Source of the DNA: Silicimonas sp.
GTDB taxonomy: Bacteria > Pseudomonadota > Alphaproteobacteria > Rhodobacterales > Rhodobacteraceae
Direction of reading: 5' to 3'
Length of the DNA: 64,000 nucleotides
Assembly (NCBI GenBank): GCA_022820365.1
Contig: JAJEFO010000122.1
Span: 1-64,000, forward strand
Position 1 is the stretch's first letter. Every line of letters starts with the position of its first letter. The notes under the pieces are model-generated. The model ran no database searches. It was not told the DNA's origin and worked only from the letters and a program-made list of their open reading frames with translations. The translations under genes were made by a program, and so were the position numbers. Of the stretch, positions 1-13,027 are shown piece by piece.

Positions 1-4
1 ACGG

Positions 5-136
5 CCGTCAAGTGCCGCAGGATTCGCCGTCAAGTGTCACAGGATTTTCCGTCAAGTCCGGCAGGATTTTCCGTCAAGTGTCGTAAGATTTTTCGTCAAG
101 TGTTGTAAGATTTTCCGTCAAGTGTCGCAGGATTTT
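5..136. repeat. Six tandem 22-bp repeats
   Basis: Six contiguous units start at 5, 27, 49, 71, 93 and 115, each close to CCGTCAAGTG followed by TCGCAGGATTTT. The period is exactly 22 bp and units differ by a few substitutions. There are no spacers, so this is not a CRISPR. Arrays of short direct repeats like this occur at the ends of some insertion sequences, notably IS21-type elements where they bind transposase. No transposase is visible inside the window, so that link is inference; the array may continue to the left. Confidence 0.9.
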
Positions 137-375
137 GCACGAAGATGCGAATTGAGCGAAATCTCTTGAGAAGGTCGCTTTCCATTCCTGCTCTTTGCCT
201 GCCCAATCAATTGTGTGTTCGATCGTAACAGACAGAGTCGCTGCCTCAAAGCCGTGGCTGCCAACTATCCAACGTCAATCACACTGCCCCTGCGAGGGCC
301 TCGCAGGCTTCCATCCCAACTCTGACCGGGTGTCGACCGGCCTTCGTTGACTATCTGCGCACCATTAGGAAGTTA
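137..375. other. Intergenic, no gene seen
   Basis: This stretch lies between the tandem repeats and the gene fragment at 376. No open frame with coding character, RNA gene or clear terminator was recognised. Confidence 0.5.
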
Positions 376-666
376 TCAAGCGACATTCCGCCACTTCAGG
401 ATCTCCTCCGCGGGGCGATGAAGGTACGCTTCCATGTCCTCCAGATGCAATTCGAGGGCGGTGCAAACGTTTGGGAAAAGATCTTCGAACTCGTCTGCGG
501 CGGACCTGCATCCCGCATCGTCCGGATACCAGATCCCCTTGGCGTTGCCGGGGCCCTGCTCCACGACATGCGGCTGCAAAAATTCCTGCAAGTAGCGCCG
601 GACCTCGGGATGCCAAAGCTCTTGCTCGTCGAAGGCATGAAGACCGAGGCAGGAAAGAGCCAGTCG
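376..666 (-). pseudogene. C-terminal fragment of unknown protein
   Basis: An open minus-strand frame of about 96 codons runs from a TAA at 667-669 to a TGA at 376-378. It has ordinary, acidic, protein-like composition (for example LWHPEVRRYLQEFLQPHVVE), unlike the Arg/Ser-rich readings of the other frames. It contains no ATG or GTG; only a TTG at 591 or a CTG could start it. It lies 16 bp beyond the birA stop codon. I did not recognise the family. The simplest reading is the tail of a gene that lost its 5' part, but a short gene with a TTG start cannot be excluded. Confidence 0.4.
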
Positions 667-682
667 TTACAGAAGCGGCTGC

Positions 683-1447
683 TCAGAAGAAAACGTCGCC
701 TGCCGGTATCGCAACCTGACCGGTGGAAGTCCGAAGCACTAACTGGCCAGCCTCGTTCAACGTCTCGAATATGCCCGTGATCTCTGCCGTCGCCGTTCGT
801 GCAGTCACGATCTCTCCAAGTCTTGCCGCCCGAGACAGCCAGGCATCCCGAACAGGCCCGAAGCCCTTTCGGTCAAGGAGTGCTTCGCCTTCTGCCATGG
901 CATCTGCAAGACGCGCCAGCAGGTCATCGGCCTCGAATTCGATTCCGGCATCCCTGAGGCAAGCCGGAGGCACTTGCGCGTCGTGAAGGCCCTTTGGGGC
1001 TTCTACAAGGTTGACTCCGAACCCGACCGCCAGCCAGTCGAGTCGCTCGGCAAATCCTGAACTCTCGAGCAGGATGCCTGCCACCTTGCCGCCCGACAGC
1101 AGAACGTCATTCGGCCACTTGAGCGAAAGCCGCGCCTCTGGAACCGCGCAGGCCAGCGCTTCGTACAGCGCGTTCGATGCCGTGAAAGTCCGCAATGACG
1201 CCTCTGCCGGTGTCGCGTCTGGCTGCCAGACCAGCGTTGCAGCGAAGTTGCCCGCCGGGTTCTTCCATTCTCGTCCCCGACGACCCCGCGCGGCAGTCTG
1301 TTGCCGCGCCATGATCCAGGTCGGTCGCTCAAGATCCCCGGCTCGCCGCGCCGCTTCGGCCATGGTGCTGTCGACTTCGTCCAGAACGATGCGATCAGTT
1401 CCGTCGGGCCAGAACGGGACGTCGGTCGATGTCCGTTGCCCTTTCAC
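683..1447 (-). CDS. birA: Biotin-[acetyl-CoA-carboxylase] ligase
   Basis: This 254-residue protein attaches biotin to the carrier domain of biotin-dependent carboxylases through biotinyl-5'-AMP. The catalytic core is visible: the adenylate-binding loop (ARGRRGREW), SLKWPNDVL, GKVAGILLE and the small C-terminal domain. The length fits a monofunctional ligase without the N-terminal DNA-binding domain of E. coli BirA, so it should not act as a repressor. The start is a GTG at 1447; another in-frame GTG lies three codons upstream. It follows nuoN by 59 bp on the same strand and is probably the last gene of the complex I transcript, as in many Rhodobacterales. Confidence 0.93.
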   Translation of the reverse strand: MKGQRTSTDVPFWPDGTDRIVLDEVDSTMAEAARRAGDLERPTWIMARQQTAARGRRGREWKNPAGNFAATLVWQPDATPAEASLRTFTASNALYEALACAVPEARLSLKWPNDVLLSGGKVAGILLESSGFAERLDWLAVGFGVNLVEAPKGLHDAQVPPACLRDAGIEFEADDLLARLADAMAEGEALLDRKGFGPVRDAWLSRAARLGEIVTARTATAEITGIFETLNEAGQLVLRTSTGQVAIPAGDVFF

Positions 1448-1506
1448 GGAGTGCACTTCCGAGTCGGATGGCTCTGTCGAAGGGCGCCCAAGGGCACGTG
1501 AAGCCT

Positions 1507-2943
1507 CTAGCGAACCAGCGTCGACGCGGCCGCAGCTGCCGGCCCCTCGATGCCGGCGAGGTTCCAGAGCCCGAAGAGCATCAACGCTGCAGACACGACC
1601 AGAAAGCTCGCAAGCACGGTCGAACCACCGGCGTCGAGTTCGCTCTCTTCGTCGCCGAAATACATGATGTACACGATGCGAATGTAGTAGAAGGCCCCGA
1701 TCACGCTCGCGATGACACCTAGCACGGCCAGCCAGACAAGGCCGGCCTCCACGGCCGCCAGCAGAACGGAGTACTTGGCGAAGAAACCGACAAGCGGCGG
1801 AACGCCCGCGAGGCTGAACAGGAGCACGAGCATCGCCAGCGCCCTTGTCGGGCTGCGCCGCGAATAGAGCGACAGCGCCGAGATCTCGACAACCGGTGCA
1901 CCGTCCCTTTCCATCGACAGTATGAAAGCAAACGCTCCGACATTCATGGTGACGTAGATCACCAGGTAGATCAGCATCGCCTCGACGCCAGCCACCGTGC
2001 CGGCCGCCAGTCCCATCAGCGCAAACCCCATATGCGCGATCGACGAATAGGCCATCAGCCGCTTGATGTTGCGCTGCCCGATCGCTGCAACTGCGCCAAG
2101 GAACATGGATGCAACGGAAAGCGCCGCGAGAATCTGCTGCCAGTCGCCGACGATGCCGCCGAACGCGCCGTAGACGACGCGTGCAAGGAGCGCCATTGCC
2201 GCAATCTTGGGCGCCGTGGCAAAGAACGCCGTGACCGATGTCGGCGCGCCTTCGTACACGTCCGGCGTCCACATGTGGAACGGTGCCGCGGAGATCTTGA
2301 ACGCCAGCCCCGCGATGACAAGCGACAGCCCGATCAGGAGCCCTACGGGCGCCCGGCCCTGGACCGCCTCGAATATCCCGGCAAAGCCCGTGGTGCCCGC
2401 AAATCCGTACACCAGCGACGCGCCGAAGAGCAGGAGGCCCGACGACAGCGCGCCGAGAACAAAGTACTTCAGGCCGGCCTCGGTCGACCGAACGCTGTCA
2501 CGGCGCAGCGCCGCGATCACGTAGAGCGACAGGGATTGCAGCTCGAGCCCCATGTAGAGCGCCATCAAGTCGCTCGCTGAAACCATCACCATCATGCCGA
2601 CCGCGGCCAGCGCGATAAGCAACGGGTACTCGAAGCGGATCAGGTCGCACCGCGCCATGTATCCCTTGCCCATCAGAAGGACAGCCGCCGCTGACAGCAG
2701 GATCGTCACCTTCGCGAATCGGGCAAACGCGTCATCGGTGAACATTTCACCAAAGGCCGTTGCCGTGCCCGCCCCTTGCAGCCCGATCCAGGCCGCAAGC
2801 GCGGCGAACAGCGCCGAGGTCGTCCAGATCATCGCCGGTCCCAGACGGTCACGGCCGCCATATGCCCCCGCAATCAGGCCGGCCATCGCGAAGACCGAGA
2901 GCACGATCTCCGGCAAGATGATGGAAAGATCTCCCGTCTGCAT
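1507..2943 (-). CDS. nuoN: NADH-quinone oxidoreductase subunit N
   Basis: The 478-residue protein is an antiporter-like membrane subunit of respiratory complex I, one of the three large proton-channel subunits of the membrane arm. It is hydrophobic throughout, with about 14 predicted helices. The family signatures are visible, including [17 protein letters not shown] near residue 130 and the channel Lys in [18 protein letters not shown]. It is the last nuo gene, and its ATG overlaps the nuoM TGA (ATGA), which indicates translational coupling. Confidence 0.97.
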   Translation of the reverse strand: MQTGDLSIILPEIVLSVFAMAGLIAGAYGGRDRLGPAMIWTTSALFAALAAWIGLQGAGTATAFGEMFTDDAFARFAKVTILLSAAAVLLMGKGYMARCDLIRFEYPLLIALAAVGMMVMVSASDLMALYMGLELQSLSLYVIAALRRDSVRSTEAGLKYFVLGALSSGLLLFGASLVYGFAGTTGFAGIFEAVQGRAPVGLLIGLSLVIAGLAFKISAAPFHMWTPDVYEGAPTSVTAFFATAPKIAAMALLARVVYGAFGGIVGDWQQILAALSVASMFLGAVAAIGQRNIKRLMAYSSIAHMGFALMGLAAGTVAGVEAMLIYLVIYVTMNVGAFAFILSMERDGAPVVEISALSLYSRRSPTRALAMLVLLFSLAGVPPLVGFFAKYSVLLAAVEAGLVWLAVLGVIASVIGAFYYIRIVYIMYFGDEESELDAGGSTVLASFLVVSAALMLFGLWNLAGIEGPAAAAASTLVR

Positions 2944-4499
2944 CAGTGGCCTCCGAGCTGAGCGACCTGGGTCGTTCCGTTGTATTGGGCCACGGCCTCG
3001 CCATAGCCGTCCAGAAGCGCCCCGACCGACGGGCCGACAATGTCCGTCGCAAGGCTGGGATAGACGCCGAGCAGGATTGTCATCACGACAAGCGGCGCAA
3101 AGATCGCCTGCTCCCGCCGGTTCATGTCAGTAATCGACCTGAGACTCTCCTTGACAAGCTCCCCCATGACCACCCGCCGGTAAAGCCAGAGAGCATAAGC
3201 CGCGCTCAGGATCACGCCGGTCGCCGCGACGGCGCAGACCCATGTATTGGCCTGGAACATGCCCACGAGCGTCAGGAATTCGCCCACGAATCCGGACGTG
3301 CCCGGCAGGCCGACATTGGCCATCGTAAAGAGCATGAAGACCGCCGCATACATCGGCATCCGGTTCACGAGGCCGCCGTAGGCGTCGATTTCGCGCGTAT
3401 GCATCCGGTCATAGACGACGCCCACGCACAGGAAGAGAGCGCCCGAAATGAACCCGTGGCTCAGCATCTGGAAGATCGCACCGTCGACCCCTTGCTGGTT
3501 CGCGGAGAATATTCCCGCCGTCACGAATCCCATATGGGCCACGGACGAATACGCGATCAGCTTCTTCATGTCTTCCTGCATCAGCGCGACGAGCGAGGTG
3601 TAGACGATCGCGATCGCGCTCAGCCACAGCACGAAGTCCGCCAACAGGCTGGAGGCGATCGGGAACATGGGAAGGCTGAAGCGCAGGAATCCGTAACCAC
3701 CCATCTTCAGCAGGATCGCGGCCAGGATGACCGAGCCCGCCGTCGGGGCCTGCACATGCGCATCCGGCAGCCAGGTGTGTACAGGCCACATCGGCATCTT
3801 CACCGCAAAGGACGCGAAGAAGGCAAGCCAGAGCAACGTCTGGAAACCGCCAAGGATGTGGAATCCCAGGATCTCCATGGTCTCGGAGCCGAAATTGTGG
3901 CCGAGCAGCGCCACGATGTCCGTCGTGCCCGCGTCGACGTACATCGCGATCATCGCGACCAGCATCAGAACCGAGCCAAGGAACGTGTACAGAAAGAACT
4001 TGAACGCCGCGTAGATGCGGTCCCTGCCGCCCCAGATGCCGATGATCAGGAACATCGGGATCAGGCCGCCCTCGAAGAACAGGTAGAAGAGCACGAGATC
4101 CAGCGCGCAGAAAACTCCCAGCATGAGCGTTTCGAGCACGAGGAACGCGATCATGTATTCCTTGACCCGATGCGTCACGTCCCAGCACGCCAGGATGGTG
4201 ATCGGCATCAGGAACGTCGTCAGCATGACGAACAGCACCGAAAGGCCGTCAACGCCCATCTTGTAGGTCAGGCCCAGGATCCACTTTCCCTCTTCCACGA
4301 ACTGGAACCCGGTTTCCGCAGGATCGAACGCGGCGAGGAGGATGAGCGACGCCAAGAGCGAGGTGCAGGTCGCCGCCAGCGCGACGTATTTTGCGTTCCG
4401 CCTCGCAGGCGCGTCATCACCGCGCAGGAACAACGCCAGTATCGCGGCGCCAATGAGCGGAACGAAAGTGATGATCGAAAGCAGGCTGTCGAGGAGCAT
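2943..4499 (-). CDS. nuoM: NADH-quinone oxidoreductase subunit M
   Basis: The 518-residue antiporter-like subunit of the complex I membrane arm helps form a proton half-channel. The diagnostic motifs are [20 protein letters not shown] around residue 235 and [14 protein letters not shown] around 305; multiple transmembrane segments span the length. It starts 3 bp downstream of nuoL and overlaps nuoN by 4 bp. A long opposite-strand frame across this gene is a composition artefact. Confidence 0.97.
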   Translation of the reverse strand: MLLDSLLSIITFVPLIGAAILALFLRGDDAPARRNAKYVALAATCTSLLASLILLAAFDPAETGFQFVEEGKWILGLTYKMGVDGLSVLFVMLTTFLMPITILACWDVTHRVKEYMIAFLVLETLMLGVFCALDLVLFYLFFEGGLIPMFLIIGIWGGRDRIYAAFKFFLYTFLGSVLMLVAMIAMYVDAGTTDIVALLGHNFGSETMEILGFHILGGFQTLLWLAFFASFAVKMPMWPVHTWLPDAHVQAPTAGSVILAAILLKMGGYGFLRFSLPMFPIASSLLADFVLWLSAIAIVYTSLVALMQEDMKKLIAYSSVAHMGFVTAGIFSANQQGVDGAIFQMLSHGFISGALFLCVGVVYDRMHTREIDAYGGLVNRMPMYAAVFMLFTMANVGLPGTSGFVGEFLTLVGMFQANTWVCAVAATGVILSAAYALWLYRRVVMGELVKESLRSITDMNRREQAIFAPLVVMTILLGVYPSLATDIVGPSVGALLDGYGEAVAQYNGTTQVAQLGGH

Positions 4500-4502
4500 C
4501 GT

Positions 4503-6596
4503 CTATTGCCCTCCCGCAATGGTCATCCAGGTGATGAACACGAGGATGCCAAGCACCATCCAGAATGCGTAGGTGAAGATGTATCCCGACTGCGCCCGAC
4601 CCGCGAGCCGCGTGAAGAAAGGCACAACGCCCATTGCGACGCCGTTCAGGAAGCCATCGATCGCGCCAAGGTCCCCGCGCTGCCACAGAAAGCGGCCGAT
4701 GGCTTTGGCGGGTCGGACAAGGGCATGCTCATACAGCTCGTCGAAATACCACTTGTTCAGGAGGAACTGGTACAGCGGAGCCTGGTTCGCGGCGAGTTTC
4801 GCGGGCAGGTCGGTCCGGCGGACATAGAACAGGAATGCCAGGGCGAACCCGATCAGCATCGCGAAGAAGGGCGAGAGCTTCACCCAGGCCGGAACATAGT
4901 GCGCATCGTGCAGCACGCTGTTGTCGGGAGCCATGTAGATTGCGCCCTGCCCAGGCAATGCCGCCGCACCGGAACCGGAATCTTCTCCACTGGCATCGTT
5001 CTGCTCCTCGGCCGCGCGTGCCGCGCCGATCAACAGGACCTGGGCATGTTTCTCGCCACTGGCGATGCCAAACCACTCCTGGACCTTTTGCTCGCTGCCG
5101 AAGAACGGCTTGTACCAGACCATCCCGGCGAAGACCGCTCCCACCGCTAGGGCGGCCAGCGGCACAACCATGCTCGCTGGGCTTTCGTGCACGTGTTCAT
5201 GCGCGTGCCTGTCGCCCCTCGGTTCGCCAAAGAACGTCATGAACAGGAGCCGCCAGCTGTAGAAGCTGGTGAACGCCGCGGCGACCACCAGCGCCCAGAA
5301 AGCGAACGTGGCGGCGTCCGTTCCGCCCGCAAAGGTGCTTTCGATCACCGCATCCTTCGAGAGGAATCCCGCGAATCCGATCCCGGTCAACGGAATGCCG
5401 ACACCGGTAATCGCCAGCGTCCCGATCATCATGGACCAGAACGTGTAGGGCATCCTTGTCCTGAGACCGCCGTAATTCCGCATGTCCTGCTCGTGATGCA
5501 TCCCGGTAATGACGGAGCCCGCACCGAGAAAAAGCATTCCCTTGAAGAAGGCGTGCGTGAACAGGTGGAACATCGCGACGCTGTATACGCCGACCCCGGC
5601 CGCGACGAACATATAGCCGAGCTGCGAGCAGGTCGAGTAGGCGATCACGCGCTTGATATCGTTCTGCACGAGGCCCACGGTCGCTGCGAAGAACGCCGTT
5701 ATCGCGCCGATATAGACGATGAAGCTCTGCGTCCAGTCGGCAAACTCCATCAGCGGAGACATGCGGCAGACAAGGAAAACGCCTGCCGTAACCATCGTCG
5801 CGGCGTGAATCAACGCGGAGACCGGGGTTGGACCCTCCATGGCGTCCGGCAGCCATGTGTGGAGGATGAACTGCGCAGACTTTCCCATGGCTCCCACGAA
5901 GAGAAGGAGGCAGACAAGCTCGATCGCGGGCCAGGTCGTCCAGAGGAAGGCCACCTCCCTTTCCGCGAGGTCCGGGGCAGCCGCGAAAATGTCCGTGAAG
6001 CTGATCGAGTCGACCATGAAGAAAAGCGCGAAGATGCCCAGCGCAAAACCGAAGTCGCCGACACGATTGACGATGAACGCCTTGATCGCCGCCGCGTTGG
6101 CGCTCGGCTTCCGGAAATAGAACCCGATCAGAAGGTAGGAGGCGAGACCCACGCCCTCCCATCCGAAGAACATCTGGACCAGGTTGTCCGCAGTCACCAG
6201 GGTCAGCATCGCGAATGTGAAGAACGAAAGATAGGCGAAGAAGCGCGGGCGATACGATTCCGTCGCCTCGTCGAAGTTCTCGTCATGCGCCATGTAGCCA
6301 AAGCTGTAGAGGTGCACCAAGGCGGAGACGGTCGTGATCACCACGAGCATGATCGCGGTCAGCCGATCGAGCCTGATCGACCAGTCCGTCGCGAGGGATC
6401 CGCTTTCGATCCATGGCAGGATGTGGGTGAAGCGGGTCTCGCCGTCAAACCCGAGGAACACGATCCAGCTCAGCACGCAAGCGACGAACAGAAGCGCGGT
6501 CGACACCGATTGCGCGGCAGTTTCCCCCATGATGCGCCAGCCGAAGCCGCAAAGCAGGGCGCCAATCAACGGGGCGAAGAGGATGATCGATTCCAT
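4503..6596 (-). CDS. nuoL: NADH-quinone oxidoreductase subunit L
   Basis: The 697-residue protein is the largest antiporter-like subunit of complex I, at the distal end of the membrane arm, with the long lateral C-terminal helix expected from its length. Visible signatures include [36 protein letters not shown] and [15 protein letters not shown]. An ATG at 6596 is preceded directly by an in-frame GTG at 6599, and either could be used. A hydrophilic stretch of about 90 residues before the C-terminal helix (around residues 500-560) has an Ala/Ser/Gly-rich linker. Confidence 0.97.
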   Translation of the reverse strand: MESIILFAPLIGALLCGFGWRIMGETAAQSVSTALLFVACVLSWIVFLGFDGETRFTHILPWIESGSLATDWSIRLDRLTAIMLVVITTVSALVHLYSFGYMAHDENFDEATESYRPRFFAYLSFFTFAMLTLVTADNLVQMFFGWEGVGLASYLLIGFYFRKPSANAAAIKAFIVNRVGDFGFALGIFALFFMVDSISFTDIFAAAPDLAEREVAFLWTTWPAIELVCLLLFVGAMGKSAQFILHTWLPDAMEGPTPVSALIHAATMVTAGVFLVCRMSPLMEFADWTQSFIVYIGAITAFFAATVGLVQNDIKRVIAYSTCSQLGYMFVAAGVGVYSVAMFHLFTHAFFKGMLFLGAGSVITGMHHEQDMRNYGGLRTRMPYTFWSMMIGTLAITGVGIPLTGIGFAGFLSKDAVIESTFAGGTDAATFAFWALVVAAAFTSFYSWRLLFMTFFGEPRGDRHAHEHVHESPASMVVPLAALAVGAVFAGMVWYKPFFGSEQKVQEWFGIASGEKHAQVLLIGAARAAEEQNDASGEDSGSGAAALPGQGAIYMAPDNSVLHDAHYVPAWVKLSPFFAMLIGFALAFLFYVRRTDLPAKLAANQAPLYQFLLNKWYFDELYEHALVRPAKAIGRFLWQRGDLGAIDGFLNGVAMGVVPFFTRLAGRAQSGYIFTYAFWMVLGILVFITWMTIAGGQ

Positions 6597-6603
6597 CACG
6601 CGC

Positions 6604-6909
6604 CTACCCCTTCATCACGTTGACGTCTTCGACATCAATGGTGCCGCGGTTCCTGAAAAAGCACACGAGAATCGCGAGCCCGATGGCAGCTTCGGCCGCA
6701 GCAACGGTCAGGACGAAGAGCGTGAAGACCTGCCCCGTGAGATTGCCCTGATAGGCCGAAAACGCGACCAGGTTGATGTTGACCGAAAGCAGCATGAGCT
6801 CGATGGACATCAGAAGGATGATCACGTTCTTCCGGTTCAGGAAAATGCCGAAGATCCCCGTGACGAACAACGCTGCTGCGACGATCAGGTAGTGTTCCAG
6901 TCCGATCAT
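6604..6909 (-). CDS. nuoK: NADH-quinone oxidoreductase subunit K
   Basis: The 101-residue protein has three transmembrane helices and belongs to the proximal proton pathway of complex I. The conserved membrane glutamates are present ([16 protein letters not shown] and [13 protein letters not shown]). It lies 7 bp before nuoL. Its start codon overlaps the stop codon of a 20-codon micro-ORF that fills the nuoJ-nuoK gap. Confidence 0.97.
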   Translation of the reverse strand: MIGLEHYLIVAAALFVTGIFGIFLNRKNVIILLMSIELMLLSVNINLVAFSAYQGNLTGQVFTLFVLTVAAAEAAIGLAILVCFFRNRGTIDVEDVNVMKG

Positions 6910-6968
6910 TCGTCCCTCGCAAAATGCAGTCCGGCCCGATGGGTGCCGGTTTCGGCCGGGACGCGCAT
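6906..6968 (-). CDS. Possible 20-aa coupled micro-ORF between nuoJ and nuoK
   Basis: A 20-codon frame ([20 protein letters not shown]) exactly fills the nuoJ-nuoK gap. Its ATG overlaps the nuoJ TGA (TGATG) and its TGA overlaps the nuoK ATG (ATGA). It may encode a small peptide, or mainly carry ribosomes from nuoJ to nuoK. No function is claimed; overlaps at both ends are the only evidence. Confidence 0.3.
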   Translation of the reverse strand: MRVPAETGTHRAGLHFARDE

Positions 6969-7578
6969 CACAGTCCCTGCCCCGGCTTTACGTCCTTCAG
7001 TTCGATCGTCGCCGAAGGATCACGATGCATTTGCTGAACCACGTCCTGCCGCTTGACGTATTCGCGGTGGCGCAGCGTCAGCACGATTGCGCCTACCATG
7101 GCCACCAGGAGGATCAGCCCTGCAAGCTGGAAGAGCAGGAAATACTTGTCATAGAGAATGCGTCCGAGCGCGTCCGTGTTGTGCTCGCCCACGCCCGCGA
7201 CGGAATCCGGGCGCTCGGCAAGAACCACGCCCTCGGCAGTGGTCCAAACCCCCAGCGCCATGCCAAGCTGCATCAAGATCACGACACCGATCAGCAGTGC
7301 CAGCGGCATGTACCGCGCAAGTTCCGCCTTCAATTCGGCAAAGTCCACGTCCAGCATCATGACCACGAACAGGAACAGCACCGCGACGGCGCCGACATAG
7401 ACGATGACCAGCAGCATGGCGACGAATTCCGCGCCCAGAAGCACGAACAGCCCGGCCGCCGACAAAAAGGACAGGATCAGCCAGAGCACCGAATGAACCG
7501 GGTTCCGGGCAACGACGGTGAAGACACCGCCGGCTATGCAGGCAATGGCAAAGAGGTAGAAGGCAAGGACCTGGGCCG

Positions 7579-7582
<4 letters not shown>
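6968..7582 (-). CDS. nuoJ: NADH-quinone oxidoreductase subunit J
   Basis: The 204-residue membrane subunit of complex I contains the family motif [17 protein letters not shown] (about residues 58-75), whose pi-bulge helix is part of the coupling mechanism. Five hydrophobic segments are followed by a short soluble tail. The ATG at 7582 overlaps the stop of the carboxymuconolactone-decarboxylase-like gene (ATGA). Confidence 0.97.
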
Positions 7583-9573
<1,991 letters not shown>

Positions 9574-9680
9574 TCGCCTTCTTGTCTCTCAGTCTCGAGC
9601 CCTTGCTCCGGGCCGTTCTAATTCCAGTTCGGCGGCAAGCACCAGCCCCGGGCGGCACCCGCCAGACACGGCCGAACACC

Positions 9681-11711
9681 CTATTCGGCCGCCAGCTTCC
9701 CTGTCGTCCTGGCACGTGCGCGCGCCTGCAGATCACCCATCAGGGGAGAGGCGCGCAATACCGGATTGACCAGGAAGTGATCCACAACCGCGGACCCGAA
9801 TTCCTTTTGCATTTCGCCCTCTTTGTCGCCCGCCTGGACAACCTGCCACGCGTTCTCGGGCACCTGGTCGATGCGTTCCAATTTCGGCACTTTCTGGATC
9901 AGCCGCTGCCGTAGCCCTGCAAGGGTGTCATATGGCAGAGGCGCGCCGAGTTCCGCCGACAGCGCGCGCAGGATCGCCCAGTTTTCCTTTGCGTCGCCCG
10001 GCGGGAATCCGGCCTTCATGGCAAGTTGCGGACGGCCCTCCGTATTGACGAATAGCCCGTTCTCCTCCGTCCAGGCCGCCGCTGGCAGAATTATGTCGGC
10101 CCTGTGCGCGCCCCGGTCTCCGTGACTGCCTTGATAAATGACCGTCGATCCTTCCGGAACGTCGACCTCGTCCGCTCCCAGGCTGAAGACAACCGACGCG
10201 CCTTCGAGAGCGGCGTTCACTCCGCCATCAACGGCGGCACCGACATCCAGGGCGCCGACGCGGGATGCCGCCGTATGCAGCACCAGGAATTTCGACTCGG
10301 TGGCTTCGGCATATCGCATCGCGTCGCGGAGCGCATGCGCCCCACCGGAACCGGCCAGCGCACCCATGCCAATAATGACGACCGTTTCCTTTCCGTGCGC
10401 GTGGCCGGGATCCATGTCAAAGAGCTTGTTGAGTGCGTCGTGCCCCGTGCCGAGATGGGCGTAGTCGTAAGTTAGGTCCGCCGCCTCTCCCACGAGGCCG
10501 ATCCGCGAACCGCGCGTCCACGCCTTGCGGATGCGCGCATTCAGCACCGGTGCCTCGGCGCGCGGATTGGTGCCGATCAGCATGATGGCTTCAGCACTCT
10601 CGATATCCTCAATCCGCGCCGTGCCCACGTAGGCCGAACGATTGTCCGGCGGCAAATCCGCTCCTTCGGTCCGGCACTCAACGACCCCGCCCTGCCCCTC
10701 AAGCAGTTCCTTCAGCGCGAAAACAGCCTCCACCGGGGCCAGGTCGCCCACAAGCCCGGCCACCTTGCCTTTCTCCTCAAGGGCTCTCGCCACAGCGGAC
10801 AGCGCTTCAGCCCATTCCACCGGCACGAGATTGCCCTTGCGACGCAGATACGGCTTGTCGAGCCGTTGCCGCCGCAGGCCGTCCCAGGCATATCGCGACC
10901 TGTCGGACAGCCATTCCTCGTTCACGCCGTCGTGGTTCCGGGGCAGGATCCGCATGACCTCGCGCCCCTTGGCATCCACGCGGATGTTCGATCCCAGCGC
11001 ATCCATCACGTCCACGGACTCGGTCCTGGTCAGTTCCCAAGGCCGTGCAGTGAAGGCGTATGGCTTGCTGGTCAGCGCACCAACGGGACAAAGATCGACG
11101 ATGTTGCCCTGCAACTCGCTGTCGAGCATCCGGCCGAGGTAGCTCGTGATCTCCGCGTCTTCGCCACGCCCGGTCTGCCCAAGCTCGGGAACTCCCGCCA
11201 CTTCCGTGATGAAACGGACGCAGCGCGTGCAGGAAATGCAGCGGGTCATGGCCGTGCCGACAAGCGGCCCCAGATCCAGATCCTGAACCGCGCGCTTCGG
11301 TTCGCGGAAACGCGAGAATTCGACCCCGTAGGCCATTGCCTGGTCCTGCAGGTCACACTCGCCGCCCTGGTCGCAGATCGGGCAGTCAAGCGGATGGTTG
11401 ATCAGCAGGAACTCCATGACGCCCTCGCGGGCCTCCTTGACCATCGGGCTGTTTGTCCGCACGATCGGCGGCTGCCCTTCGGGCCCGGGCCGCAGGTCAC
11501 GAACCTGCATCGCGCAGGATGCCGCAGGTTTCGGCGGCCCGCCCACGACCTCGACGAGGCACATCCGGCAATTTCCGGCGATCGACAGCCGTTCGTGGTA
11601 GCAGAATCGCGGGATCTCGATCCCCGCCTGTTCGCAGGCCTGGATGATCGTCAGGTCCGAATCGACCTCGATCTCCGTGTCGTCAATGATAAGCCTTCTG
11701 GGTTCGGACAT
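9681..11711 (-). CDS. nuoG: NADH-quinone oxidoreductase subunit G
   Basis: The 676-residue large iron-sulfur subunit of the peripheral arm transfers electrons from the flavin to the N-module clusters. The N-terminal [2Fe-2S] domain ([15 protein letters not shown]), the His-ligated [4Fe-4S] site ([16 protein letters not shown]) and CISCTRC are visible, followed by a molybdopterin-oxidoreductase-like domain. The length matches the short alphaproteobacterial/mitochondrial type. A GAGGAA ribosome site precedes the ATG. In this genome the gene is separated from nuoF by about 13 kb, so the nuoG-nuoN half needs its own promoter or read-through from the accessory region. Confidence 0.97.
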   Translation of the reverse strand: MSEPRRLIIDDTEIEVDSDLTIIQACEQAGIEIPRFCYHERLSIAGNCRMCLVEVVGGPPKPAASCAMQVRDLRPGPEGQPPIVRTNSPMVKEAREGVMEFLLINHPLDCPICDQGGECDLQDQAMAYGVEFSRFREPKRAVQDLDLGPLVGTAMTRCISCTRCVRFITEVAGVPELGQTGRGEDAEITSYLGRMLDSELQGNIVDLCPVGALTSKPYAFTARPWELTRTESVDVMDALGSNIRVDAKGREVMRILPRNHDGVNEEWLSDRSRYAWDGLRRQRLDKPYLRRKGNLVPVEWAEALSAVARALEEKGKVAGLVGDLAPVEAVFALKELLEGQGGVVECRTEGADLPPDNRSAYVGTARIEDIESAEAIMLIGTNPRAEAPVLNARIRKAWTRGSRIGLVGEAADLTYDYAHLGTGHDALNKLFDMDPGHAHGKETVVIIGMGALAGSGGAHALRDAMRYAEATESKFLVLHTAASRVGALDVGAAVDGGVNAALEGASVVFSLGADEVDVPEGSTVIYQGSHGDRGAHRADIILPAAAWTEENGLFVNTEGRPQLAMKAGFPPGDAKENWAILRALSAELGAPLPYDTLAGLRQRLIQKVPKLERIDQVPENAWQVVQAGDKEGEMQKEFGSAVVDHFLVNPVLRASPLMGDLQARARARTTGKLAAE

Positions 11712-11755
11712 GAGCTCTGGTTCCTCAGGGTTCCGCCGCCCATGAATGGCAGACG

Positions 11756-12154
11756 CTACTTGGCGCGCAGAAGCCGTCCTGCGACGCTACCCTTGGCTAT
11801 TTCTTCGTGGCCCACAGTGCAATAGCCTTCCGGCGTTCTTGGCGTCGCCCCCCGCTTTGCCAGATCGGCGCGGATTCGCGCCCTCAGCTTCTCTTTTTCC
11901 GCCTTGTTGTCGACGAATTCATCGATTTCCGCATCCGAATATCCCGACTTCCGGGCATAACGTTCTATTGAGTTCAGGAATCTCCATGCCCGGAACATCC
12001 GCGCATCGATCACCGCACAGTTCCTGCGTACTTCATCCGCCAAGCCAAGCGAATAGAACGCGCTTAGGACGGGCGGATTCTCATGGAGGGGCTGACGCGC
12101 CAAGGACGGGTTGGCGGCGCAAGTCAGCAGGAAGATTCCCAGGACTCTCAGCAT
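11756..12154 (-). CDS. DUF5333-like exported protein of nuo operon
   Basis: The 132-residue protein has a cleavable signal peptide ([19 protein letters not shown]). The mature part contains [20 protein letters not shown] and the charged helix [14 protein letters not shown], then a Cys near the end ([11 protein letters not shown]); the two Cys could form a periplasmic disulfide. A protein of this kind (DUF5333) is normally found between nuoF and nuoG in Rhodobacterales, so it marks the true nuoF-distal edge of the operon and bounds the inserted accessory segment. The family assignment is from memory, and the function is unknown. Confidence 0.75.
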   Translation of the reverse strand: MLRVLGIFLLTCAANPSLARQPLHENPPVLSAFYSLGLADEVRRNCAVIDARMFRAWRFLNSIERYARKSGYSDAEIDEFVDNKAEKEKLRARIRADLAKRGATPRTPEGYCTVGHEEIAKGSVAGRLLRAK

Positions 12155-12331
12155 GTGCCAGTTCGTTCACGCTTCACGACGGGCGGGAAAGCGGCCCGAC
12201 CCGTGGCAACATAGTCATCGCTGTTCGATTCTGCGAGAGGGCGGCGGGAATTCTTGCCTCGGGATGACCGCACAGCCAAGCGAAATCACCTCTTGAACAT
12301 CGGCCGCGACGGGATCTCCTGATCTCGCAGT

Positions 12332-12685
12332 TCAGCGGACCGTGCAGCGCCCGGAAAAAACCATGAAGTCGCCGTCACGGGCAAATGCCCAGTCTCCAGA
12401 GGCAGGATCCGTCACCCAGTCCACGTCCGAACCGCCGTAAGTCTCAAGGCAATGCCGCGTTGCCGGCATTCGCGCAGACTCCCGCACCGCATCCACAGAT
12501 GCCTCGCTGGCAGTCACGCTGACTGTGAAACTGCGAGGTTCGTCCGCTCGCGAGAGGCTTGCACGATACGGCAGACCGGCATTCGAGCCGTCGCCACCGA
12601 AAATGCCGCCGAACCACCCGTTGTTTCCGCAGCCAGACATGGTCAAGGCCAGTGCCGCGACAGGAAGGAATTTGACAATTTGCAT
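12332..12685 (-). CDS. Small predicted lipoprotein
   Basis: The 117-residue protein starts MQIVKFLPVAALALTMSGC, a lipoprotein signal with lipobox LTMSGC. The mature protein begins with a Gly-rich linker and has two further Cys (RHCLETYGG and FSGRC) that could pair. Its C-terminus reads WAFARDGDFMVFSGRCTV. The ATG at 12685 is preferred because it places the signal at the N-terminus. Function unknown. It could belong either to the native locus or to the accessory insertion. Confidence 0.7.
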   Translation of the reverse strand: MQIVKFLPVAALALTMSGCGNNGWFGGIFGGDGSNAGLPYRASLSRADEPRSFTVSVTASEASVDAVRESARMPATRHCLETYGGSDVDWVTDPASGDWAFARDGDFMVFSGRCTVR

Positions 12686-13027
12686 AATGGTCGTCCTTGC
12701 CAGCCTCTTGCAGTCCATACGTCAAAGACCACGGCATTTGAAGTCATTCCGATCCATCTCGTCCGCATGTGCATCCCGGGCTTGCCAACATCTGAAACCA
12801 CCGAAAGCCAGCAATCGGTCGGCAGCAGTTGAAGTTCAAGTCCGCTTTGAAAATCAATCCAGTAAAATGGCTGGTCAGCGCTTACCCCACGCGCTGGCTT
12901 TGACACCTCCGGTCCAATCCCAAGAGACTCGGGCAATCCGTCCGCTCACGCGCACGTCATCCAGGAATCGATCCTTCCTTGATCGATTCGGCTGCGAACG
13001 CACATTCCTCCAGGGTTGGGCCAGACC
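12686..13027. other. Intergenic before toxin-antitoxin locus
   Basis: About 340 bp without a supported gene. A minus-strand frame of up to 97 codons overlaps the lipoprotein start, and a plus-strand frame runs through the palindrome; neither shows family features. Promoters for the lipoprotein and the downstream TA operon probably lie here or in the palindrome. Confidence 0.45.

Noticed and set aside
5-136. CRISPR array
   Set aside because: The 22-bp units are directly adjacent with no spacers and no cas genes are near.
2946-5150. 734-codon plus-strand open frame
   Set aside because: It is antisense to nuoM and nuoL, rich in Arg, His, Asp and Glu without any fold, as expected from the reverse of hydrophobic high-GC codons.
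5187-6623. 478-codon plus-strand open frame
   Set aside because: Antisense to nuoL with the same charged low-complexity composition.
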